In this document: positions 1-4,998 of the stretch, one piece after another
Position numbering within the stretch: the first letter of the stretch is position 1
Layout of the letters: each line of letters begins with the position of its first letter
Notes under the pieces: generated by a model
What the model was told of the DNA's origin: nothing
Seen by the model: the letters and a program-made list of their open reading frames with translations, nothing else
Database searches by the model: none
Origin: Paramuribaculum sp.
GTDB lineage: Bacteria; Bacteroidota; Bacteroidia; Bacteroidales; Muribaculaceae
Direction: 5' to 3'
Assembly (NCBI GenBank): GCA_029058455.1
Contig: JAIDXU010000317.1
Span: 1 to 6,587, forward strand
Length of the DNA: 6,587 bases
Made by a program: the position numbers and the translations under genes

Positions 1-217
1 AAGGGAGGTAGAGCAATGCCCCCACCCCACAGGCTATCATCACCAGCACACCCGCACATACGGCCACGAGTCCGCGGATATAGCTTCGGCGCTCACGACG
101 TTTCTCGATTTGAGCTATGGTGTCGGAAATGAGATTTTCCGGCATGATGAAGCGTGACTCATATTTTTCAAGAGCCTCGCGCATATTTCGGGAAAAATCA
201 TTGTTGTTTGTATTCAT
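1..217 (-). CDS. Partial small membrane-anchored protein, candidate anti-sigma factor
   Basis: Only the first 72 codons are inside the window; the gene continues past the left edge. It starts at ATG 217-215, inside the last codons of the ECF sigma gene (20-bp overlap), which suggests translational coupling. Residues 1-48 are hydrophilic and charged, with a basic stretch EKRRERR at 38-44. Residues about 49-71 (GLVAVCAGVLVMIACGVGALLYL) form one transmembrane helix, and the basic residues just before it predict a cytoplasmic N-terminus. A short cytoplasmic N-terminus plus one membrane helix, directly downstream of and overlapping an ECF sigma gene, is the usual layout of an anti-sigma factor. 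I see no zinc-binding HxxxCxxC motif in the visible part. The anti-sigma role is inferred from position and topology, not from a recognised domain. Confidence 0.7.
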   Translation of the reverse strand, partial: MNTNNNDFSRNMREALEKYESRFIMPENLISDTIAQIEKRRERRSYIRGLVAVCAGVLVMIACGVGALLYLP

Positions 218-761
218 TGGAGATGATTTTATATAGTTTTTTTCTGATTCTAAACAACCGCGTCTTGGCATTGGTTTCGGAGAGTGACATTATCTGTGCG
301 ATTTCAGCGATCGTCTTTCCATCGAGATAAAAGAGCGAGATCAGCACCCTGTCGTCAGGAGCAAGAAGATCAAGAGCCTCATAGAGCCGGTCAACCGAAA
401 TCTCTCCTTCCGGCTCTTCGCCATCATCGGGCGAGCTGTCGGCAAGCCCGCTCCAGAACCTGTCGTCGCCCGACACTGTGTCAAACCTCGATGATTTTCT
501 AATGCGCGACACAGCCATATTATAACTTATGCGGAATATCCATGTCGATAGCGATGAATCTCCCTTATATGAAAAAAGCGACGTATATATTTTTGTGAAT
601 ATCTCCTGTGTGAGATCGGCCGCCTCATCATTGTTTCCGATCATTCCCGCCACCATAGCATATACTTTAGGAGCATATCGCTCCATAATTGAAGCGAACG
701 CCCGCGTATTGCCCGACAGCACTTCGGTGATGATTTTATGTTCGGAAACATTCTGTGTCAT
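198..761 (-). CDS. ECF-family RNA polymerase sigma factor (sigma-70 family, RpoE-like)
   Basis: This 187-residue protein has the normal ECF length and the two expected domains. Region 2 spans about residues 22-92, with the core-binding segment DLTQEIF (49-55) and the -10 recognition segment STWIFRISYNMAVSRIRKS (72-90). An acidic linker follows (DSSPDDGEEPEGE, 108-120). Region 4 spans about 124-178, with the helix-turn-helix around DGKTIAEIAQIM to KTRLFRIRKKL (147-176) that reads the -35 element. ATG 761-759 is the most upstream ATG in frame before an in-frame stop, and the next Met (residue 26) would remove the start of region 2, so this start is favoured. The gene overlaps the downstream membrane-protein gene and is preceded by an ECF-type promoter, so autoregulation is likely. 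The inducing signal cannot be read from the sequence. Confidence 0.95.
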   Translation of the reverse strand: MTQNVSEHKIITEVLSGNTRAFASIMERYAPKVYAMVAGMIGNNDEAADLTQEIFTKIYTSLFSYKGDSSLSTWIFRISYNMAVSRIRKSSRFDTVSGDDRFWSGLADSSPDDGEEPEGEISVDRLYEALDLLAPDDRVLISLFYLDGKTIAEIAQIMSLSETNAKTRLFRIRKKLYKIISNEYKQQ

Positions 762-771
762 TACATATATA

Positions 772-799
772 CAGACGCGCCTATATATGAAAGGTTACA
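772..799 (-). promoter_or_regulatory. ECF-type promoter of the sigma operon (probable autoregulation)
   Basis: Read on the minus strand, the -35 element TGTAACC (799-793) is followed by a 15-bp spacer and CGTCTG (777-772). An AAC core at -35 with CGTC at -10 is the known pattern for many ECF sigma factors, for example Bacillus SigW, SigX and SigM. The predicted transcript start is only a few bases before the ATG at 761, so the leader would be extremely short. Assignment to this sigma factor is inferred from position. Confidence 0.7.
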
Positions 800-832
800 T
801 TTCCCGGCAATCAAAATTTTTTTGAGTAAGGA

Positions 833-860
833 TGTAACCTTAGGGAACTGTTACCGTCTA
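833..860 (+). promoter_or_regulatory. ECF-type promoter facing the small membrane protein gene
   Basis: The -35 element TGTAACC (833-839), a 15-bp spacer and CGTCTA (855-860) match the oppositely oriented promoter at 799-772 in the -35, the spacing and the CGTCT core. The -35 boxes lie in a perfect 10-bp inverted repeat, AAGGTTACAT (791-800) and ATGTAACCTT (832-841). The spacers differ in sequence, so the match is in the recognition elements and not a simple duplication. Transcription would start near 866, leaving a leader of about 60 nt before the ATG at 927. Confidence 0.7.
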
Positions 861-864
861 AAAG

Positions 865-892
865 ATTGAACGGAAATCAAAATCCGTTCGGT
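865..892 (+). other. Hairpin at the 5' end of the membrane-protein transcript
   Basis: GAACGGA (868-874) and TCCGTTC (883-889) form a perfect 7-bp stem around an 8-nt A-rich loop. Two G-U pairs and one A-U pair could extend it at the base. It begins almost at the predicted transcript start. It is not followed by a T-run, so it is not a terminator. A role in mRNA stability or as a protein target is possible but not shown. Confidence 0.45.
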
Positions 893-926
893 ATTCAAGA
901 TCATAAACAATAAAAAAATAAAACCT

Positions 927-1325
927 ATGGATTTCATTACAGTTCCACTCGTATTGCTGATAATCGGCTTTTTCATCTACAAGCTTTTCGAACTCTATGT
1001 ATGTAAAAAAGAGCGTCTCTACATACTTGAGCATCTTAAAGATCATTCTTTTGACGGCATGAAGCTCCCCTCGCTCAATCCTCTCGGTTTAAACATGTCG
1101 TTTTCCGCTTTCAAATGGGGTTTTCTTCTCCTCGGCCTCGGCCTCGGCATTTTGATTGCGCACTTTATTTTCGTTTGTGAAACTAATTTTGCCAACTATC
1201 AGGCTAACTCCTACGGCCAAGGTTTCCAGATAATATTAGGCGCCTGCGTAACTCTATTCGGCGGTCTGGGACTGATTATCGGCACGTTGGTCGAGTTAAA
1301 GATAAGACGTAAAGACAAGAAATGA
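927..1325 (+). CDS. Small three-helix membrane protein, DUF6249-like
   Basis: This 132-residue protein has three predicted membrane helices: about 4-24 (TVPLVLLIIGFFIYKLFEL), 62-83 (FKWGFLLLGLGLGILIAHFIF) and 99-122 (GFQIILGACVTLFGGLGLIIGT). A basic loop after helix 1 (CKKER) and the basic tail KIRRKDKK put the middle loop and C-terminus in the cytoplasm and the N-terminus outside. From memory, the segments FKWGFLLLGLGLGILI and LFGGLGLIIG resemble the Bacteroidetes family DUF6249, whose function is unknown; a profile search is needed to confirm this. The start ATG 927 follows an A-rich stretch typical of Bacteroidetes starts. An ECF-type promoter at 833-860 and a hairpin terminator at 1357-1397 frame it as a single-gene transcript. 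It is probably part of the regulon of the divergent sigma factor, perhaps an envelope-stress effector. Confidence 0.85.
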   Translation: MDFITVPLVLLIIGFFIYKLFELYVCKKERLYILEHLKDHSFDGMKLPSLNPLGLNMSFSAFKWGFLLLGLGLGILIAHFIFVCETNFANYQANSYGQGFQIILGACVTLFGGLGLIIGTLVELKIRRKDKK

Positions 1326-1356
1326 ATTAAGGTTTGATACTTTCAAACAGTCTACT

Positions 1357-1400
1357 AACGGAAACGTGCCGACCCTATTCATCGGCATGTTTCCGTTCTT
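1357..1400 (+). terminator. Rho-independent-type terminator after the membrane protein gene
   Basis: Arms 1357-1372 and 1382-1397 pair over 16 bp with a single G-U wobble, closing a 9-nt loop (CCCTATTCA). The right arm is followed by CTTTATTTTAA, a T-rich tail on the plus strand. It lies 31 bp past the stop codon of the small membrane gene. The same hairpin follows the rlmH stop on the minus strand, but there the sequence beyond it has no T-run, so termination in that direction is less certain. A smaller hairpin, GTTTGA/TCAAAC (1332-1348), sits just before it. Confidence 0.8.
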
Positions 1401-1421
1401 TATTTTAAGAACAAGAGAAGC

Positions 1422-1895
1422 TCAGTCATGATGATAGGGCTCTCCGCGAAGTATCGTCATGGCGCGATAGAGCTGCTCCACAAAAAAGAGTCTCACCATC
1501 TCGTGGCTGAAAGTCATCTTTGACAGCGAGATTTTTGAATCGGCTCGCGCATAAACCTCTTCGCTGAAACCATAGGGACCTCCCACCGCATAGATCAACC
1601 TCTTGCATCCCGAAGCCATGCGACGCTCCACCTCGCCTGCAAACTCTCGCGATGTGAACTGACGGCCACGCTCGTCAAGCAATATCAGCATGTCGCCCGG
1701 CTTCAGATACGCCAGCAGCGCCTCCCCCTCAAGCTGTTTCTGGGCTGTTTCGGTCATTGCGCGCGAAAGGCGTTTATCAGCTATAACATTTATCTCAAAA
1801 TCAACATAATGTCTTAGCCGGGCCTGATATTTTTCTATTCCTTGCCTCATAATGGGGTCGGCGGTTGGCCCCACTACGCTCAATACTATCTTCAT
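1422..1895 (-). CDS. rlmH: 23S rRNA (pseudouridine1915-N3)-methyltransferase RlmH
   Basis: RlmH is a SPOUT-class, SAM-dependent enzyme that methylates N3 of pseudouridine 1915 in helix 69 of 23S rRNA, on the assembled 70S ribosome. The 157-residue length is typical of the family. Signature parts are present: LLDERG (72-77), the glycine-rich SAM-binding knot segment IYAVGGPYGF (101-110), SLSKMTFSHEMVRLFFVEQLYRA (123-145) and the conserved C-terminal end PYHHD (153-157), which contributes to the active site in the dimer. The start MKIVLSVVG is standard for the family. It diverges from nadC and has its own housekeeping promoter. Nothing is unusual in the coding sequence. Confidence 0.98.
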   Translation of the reverse strand: MKIVLSVVGPTADPIMRQGIEKYQARLRHYVDFEINVIADKRLSRAMTETAQKQLEGEALLAYLKPGDMLILLDERGRQFTSREFAGEVERRMASGCKRLIYAVGGPYGFSEEVYARADSKISLSKMTFSHEMVRLFFVEQLYRAMTILRGEPYHHD

Positions 1896-1926
1896 CTCAA
1901 ATCAGCGGTTTTACAATATTTTTGAT

Positions 1927-1934
1927 TACTTTTG
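1927..1934 (+). promoter_or_regulatory. Probable -7 element of the nadC promoter
   Basis: TACTTTTG fits the Bacteroidetes -7 consensus TAnnTTTG exactly and would give a leader of about 38 nt before nadC. No good TTTG is found at the expected upstream distance; only a T-rich GGTTTT lies nearby, with poor spacing. The call therefore rests on one element and position. Confidence 0.45.
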
Positions 1935-1936
1935 TG

Positions 1937-1968
1937 CAAAAATAACCAAATTTCACCATTACCTCAAA
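1937..1968 (-). promoter_or_regulatory. Bacteroidetes housekeeping promoter for rlmH
   Basis: Read on the minus strand, the -33 element TTTG (1968-1965), a 20-bp spacer and the -7 element TATTTTTG (1944-1937) match the Bacteroidetes primary sigma consensus TTTG-N19..21-TAnnTTTG. This predicts a leader of about 35 nt before the rlmH ATG at 1895. Confidence 0.65.
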
Positions 1969-1978
1969 TTATATTGTA

Positions 1979-2827
1979 ATGAAGACCAAAGACGAGCTTA
2001 TCGACGACCTTCTCAATCTCGCTTTTGCCGAGGATGTAGGCGACGGTGACCATACCACCCTTTCAACCATTCCCGCCGACGCAATGGGCAAACAGCGCCT
2101 CATAATCAAGGAGGAAGGAATTGTGAGCGGTGTGGAGATTGCCAAGAAAGTTTTTGCAAAATTCGACCCCTCGCTCAAAGTCACCGTGATGATCAACGAC
2201 GGTGAGCATGTAAAACCGGGCGATGTGGTGTTTGAAGTCGAAGGCCCCGTGCGCTCACTGCTTCAAACCGAGCGCACTATGCTCAACATCATGCAGCGCA
2301 TGAGCGGTGTGGCTACCATGACCGCCAAATATCAGGATAAACATAAAGGACTTAAAACCAAAGTGCTTGACACCCGCAAAACCACTCCCGGCATGAGAAT
2401 GTTGGAAAAAGAAGCTGTCAAGACAGGCGGAGGAAAGAATCATCGTATCGGCCTTTTCGACATGATTCTGATTAAGGATAACCATGTGGATTTTGCCGGC
2501 GGAATACCTCAGGCCGTAAAAGCTGCCAAAGACTATGTAGCCAAGCTCGGCCGAGATCTCAAAATAGAAGTCGAGGTGAGAAACACCGACGAGATTCTGC
2601 AGGCTCTCGAAGCGGGAGTCGACAGAATAATGCTCGACAACTTCACCCCCGAGCGCACACGCGAGGCCGTGAAACTGATCAACGGTCGCACCGAAATCGA
2701 ATCCTCCGGAGGCATTACTCTCGACACCCTGCGCGATTACGCCGAGTGTGGTGTAGACTTTATCTCGGTCGGAGCGTTGACCCATTCGGTCAAAGGTCTC
2801 GACATGAGTTTCAAAGCCGTGAAATAG
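1979..2827 (+). CDS. nadC: Nicotinate-nucleotide pyrophosphorylase (quinolinate phosphoribosyltransferase)
   Basis: NadC converts quinolinate and PRPP to nicotinate mononucleotide, CO2 and pyrophosphate, the last step specific to de novo NAD synthesis. The 282-residue protein is full length for the family. An N-terminal domain containing EDVGDGDHTT (18-27) is followed by ERTMLNIMQRMSGVAT (98-113), then the barrel with the PRPP and quinolinate binding residues: DTRKTTPG (131-138, with the family's catalytic-site Arg and Lys), GGGKNHR (150-156) and KDNH (166-169). Acidic residues E197/E199 (EVEVRN), D220 (MLDNF) and the ESSGGI loop (241-246) complete the site. The nadA and nadB genes are not in this window. 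Its 3' end overlaps the convergent HAD gene by 17 bp. Confidence 0.98.
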   Translation: MKTKDELIDDLLNLAFAEDVGDGDHTTLSTIPADAMGKQRLIIKEEGIVSGVEIAKKVFAKFDPSLKVTVMINDGEHVKPGDVVFEVEGPVRSLLQTERTMLNIMQRMSGVATMTAKYQDKHKGLKTKVLDTRKTTPGMRMLEKEAVKTGGGKNHRIGLFDMILIKDNHVDFAGGIPQAVKAAKDYVAKLGRDLKIEVEVRNTDEILQALEAGVDRIMLDNFTPERTREAVKLINGRTEIESSGGITLDTLRDYAECGVDFISVGALTHSVKGLDMSFKAVK

Positions 2828-3467
2828 ACCTTGCAAGCGCAATCATATCGTCAACACCGAATCCCGCCAAAGAATCGATGATAATATCGGCGTCAGCCTC
2901 TTTCTCGATTCTTTTGCGCGGAAAGGTGGTGGCAAGCGCTATGACCATAGCCCCGCTGCTGCGGCCGGCGGCAAGTCCCTGAAACGAATCCTCAAACACA
3001 AAACAGTTTTCCGGATCTACGCCAATAGCCTCGGCGCCGAGCAGATAGCCTTGAGGGTCAGGTTTGGAACGGGTCACCTTCGAAGCGTCGATTATATGGT
3101 CGACCATATCGCGCAACTGAGGCTGATGACTGACCAGACGGTTCATTTTCAGGCTGTCGCTACTGGTTACTATCGCGGCAGGTATATCTCTGCGGCGCAG
3201 TTCTTCAAGCAGCTCCATGGCTCCGGCCATCATGGGATATTCCATACCGGCCTGAAACTCATTAAGCCGTCTCACTATCTCCTCTCTTATCTCAGGAGTA
3301 GAGTAGTAGTTAAGTATCTTGGTGAGCGTCATGCCCTTTATATACCTTGCATAATCATCTATGCCGGTAGGATAAAGCCTGTCGGTTTCACTCCAGAATC
3401 GGGTATAGATACTCTCGGTGTCGACAAGCACACCGTCAAGGTCAAATAGGGCGCCAAAACGTTTCAT
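2811..3467 (-). CDS. HAD-superfamily hydrolase, beta-phosphoglucomutase-like
   Basis: This 218-residue cytoplasmic enzyme has all four HAD motifs. Motif I is DLDGVLVDTE (9-18), with D9 as nucleophile and D11 as general acid/base. Motif II is VTSSD (100-104). Motif III is the lysine in SKPDPQGY (K135). Motif IV is FEDS (D160 and neighbours), which binds Mg2+. Residues about 15-80 form the helical cap domain of subclass I. The pattern DGVLVDTE with KPDPxxY and VFEDSxxG is shared by beta-phosphoglucomutases and sugar- or glycolate-phosphate phosphatases, so the substrate cannot be named. The start ATG 3467-3465 sits about 18 nt after a predicted transcript start. The gene is probably a single transcript ending inside the nadC tail. 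Confidence 0.93.
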   Translation of the reverse strand: MKRFGALFDLDGVLVDTESIYTRFWSETDRLYPTGIDDYARYIKGMTLTKILNYYSTPEIREEIVRRLNEFQAGMEYPMMAGAMELLEELRRRDIPAAIVTSSDSLKMNRLVSHQPQLRDMVDHIIDASKVTRSKPDPQGYLLGAEAIGVDPENCFVFEDSFQGLAAGRSSGAMVIALATTFPRKRIEKEADADIIIDSLAGFGVDDMIALARSISRL

Positions 3468-3491
3468 GGGTCTGAGTTGTTATTTTTTTGA

Positions 3492-3524
3492 CAAAGTTAT
3501 ACATATAACTTTACATATCACAAA
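3492..3524 (-). promoter_or_regulatory. Bacteroidetes housekeeping promoter for the HAD gene
   Basis: Read on the minus strand, TTTG (3524-3521), a 21-bp spacer and TAACTTTG (3499-3492) fit the Bacteroidetes consensus. Transcription would begin near 3485, about 18 nt before the HAD start codon. The -7 box lies in a 20-bp palindrome at 3493-3512. Confidence 0.6.
3493..3512. repeat. 20-bp palindrome between the HAD and MATE genes
   Basis: AAAGTTATACATATAACTTT has 9-bp arms that pair perfectly around a 2-nt centre. It overlaps the -7 box of the HAD promoter, and its other arm gives TAACTTTA on the plus strand, one base from a -7 box. It may be a regulator binding site or simply two back-to-back -7 elements. 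Confidence 0.6.
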
Positions 3525-3564
3525 TTTTCAGCTCTATTTTCCCCACCATTCATCTAATTATTAT

Positions 3565-4998
3565 ATGCCGTCAAATCCATCAGGGTCATCACCGGCCACA
3601 TTAGGCTCGAGTCCCATATCCAAACTGCTTGTGCAATATTCCATACCGGCAATTATAGCCAGTGTGGCGACATCGCTCTATAACATAATAGACTCGATAT
3701 TCATAGGCCGCGGAGTTGGAGCCATGGCTATAGCAGGTCTGGCCATCACCTTCCCTCTGATGAATCTTGTGATTGCATTCTGTACTCTCGTTGCGGCAGG
3801 TGGAGCCACCATTTCCTCGATTTTCCTCGGCCGGCAGAATCTGTCACGCGCCACCGATGTCGTAAACAACGTGTTTGTGCTTTGTCTCATCCACGCGATA
3901 GTGTTCGGCGGCATGACGCTGCTGTTTCTCGACGAAATTCTCACCCTTTTCGGTGCCACTCCCGAGACCATTCCCTATGCCAGGGAATTTATGAAAATAA
4001 TTCTCTACGGCACCCCTATTTCATATATCTTCATAGGCCTCAACAACGTTATGAGAGCCACCGGCTATCCCCGCAAAGCTATGGTGTCGGCGCTGCTCTC
4101 GGTGGCTGTCAATCTTATTCTCGCCCCGATATTCATATTCGTATTTGACTGGGGTATAAAGGGCGCCGCGTTTGCCACCGTATGCGGTCAGACAGCAGCT
4201 TGTATCTGGGTTATAGCCCACTTCCTTTCAAAAAAATCCTATGTGCATTTCAAGCCGGGCAACAAATGGTTTTCAGGCGTGATAATCAAAAACATCTACA
4301 GCATCGGCCTGTCGCCGTTTCTGATGAATGTATGCGCCTGTGTCATAGTGGTATTTATCAACAAGGCATTGCTCGAGTACGGAGGCATTGACGGCAACCT
4401 CGCCGTGGGAGCCTACGGTATTCTCAACCGCACCGCGATGTTCTTCATGATGATAGTGTTTGGTATCACTCAGGGCATGCAGCCTATTCTGGGCTATAAC
4501 TTCGGTGCCGGAAAGGTAGTCAGAGTGAAAAAGACACTCTATATCGGCATTTGGGTCGGAGTAGGCATCACCTGTCTCGGATGGCTCGTCACCGAGATCT
4601 TCCCCAATAAGGTAAGTGGACTGTTTACCGTCGATCCCTCGCTTATCGCAATAGCCCGTCGCGGCATGAGAATCTACTTTCTATGCTTCCCGGTAGTCGG
4701 AGCGCAGGTAGTGATTCAGAACTTTTTTCAGAGTGTTGGCAAACCCAAGCTCTCCATCTTTCTCTCCCTTACCCGTCAGCTCATTTTCCTGCTTCCGTTG
4801 CTGCTGATACTTCCCGACCATTTTGGCGTTGACGGAGTATGGATTTCAATGGCCGGCTCCGATATTCTCGCCTTTGTGCTCGCCATACTGACAATGATAT
4901 GGCAGATGAAGCGTTTTACCCCTTCAACCCCCACCGTTATTTCCGGTGATAATAAGAACAATGAACACCCAACCAACGCAGATCAACCTGAGAGTTGA
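3565..4998 (+). CDS. MATE-family multidrug/toxin efflux transporter
   Basis: This 477-residue inner-membrane protein has the length and hydrophobicity of a 12-helix MATE antiporter, which exports cationic drugs or metabolites using a Na+ or H+ gradient. Family segments include VQYSIPAIIASVATSLYNIIDSIFIGR (about 23-49) in helix 1, LNNVMRATGYPRKAM (159-173) and, in the second half, ITQGMQPILGYNFGAGK (301-317), a hallmark of the DinF/MepA-like branch. The frame is open further upstream to 3418, but that would overlap the divergent HAD gene, its promoter and the palindrome, and would add an atypical N-terminus. ATG 3565 is preferred because it gives a short polar lead before helix 1. The C-terminal 25 residues are polar and overlap the start of the next gene, suggesting one transcript. 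The substrate is unknown. Confidence 0.93.
   Translation: MPSNPSGSSPATLGSSPISKLLVQYSIPAIIASVATSLYNIIDSIFIGRGVGAMAIAGLAITFPLMNLVIAFCTLVAAGGATISSIFLGRQNLSRATDVVNNVFVLCLIHAIVFGGMTLLFLDEILTLFGATPETIPYAREFMKIILYGTPISYIFIGLNNVMRATGYPRKAMVSALLSVAVNLILAPIFIFVFDWGIKGAAFATVCGQTAACIWVIAHFLSKKSYVHFKPGNKWFSGVIIKNIYSIGLSPFLMNVCACVIVVFINKALLEYGGIDGNLAVGAYGILNRTAMFFMMIVFGITQGMQPILGYNFGAGKVVRVKKTLYIGIWVGVGITCLGWLVTEIFPNKVSGLFTVDPSLIAIARRGMRIYFLCFPVVGAQVVIQNFFQSVGKPKLSIFLSLTRQLIFLLPLLLILPDHFGVDGVWISMAGSDILAFVLAILTMIWQMKRFTPSTPTVISGDNKNNEHPTNADQPES

Noticed and set aside
811..825. TCAAAA...TTTTGA hairpin with T-run between the two ECF promoters
   Set aside because: It contains no G/C-rich stem and lies between divergent promoters, where no transcript should end. 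It is more likely an A/T-rich upstream element.
850..855. GTAAC on the minus strand as a third ECF -35 element
   Set aside because: There is no CGTC core at the 15-16 bp distance; the sequence there is ATCCTT.
2255..2842. 195-codon minus-strand open frame opposite nadC
   Set aside because: It is antisense to a clearly conserved nadC and has no recognisable protein features; it is a codon-usage shadow.
3418..3564. Upstream extension of the MATE gene to ATG 3418
   Set aside because: It would overlap the start of the divergent HAD gene and cover its promoter and the palindrome. The added 49 residues do not look like a MATE N-terminus.
4946..4960. GTG 4946 as the start of the FAD dehydrogenase
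   Set aside because: It adds only five residues (MIIRT) before ATG 4961, and an ATG is more likely in this genome. It is not excluded.
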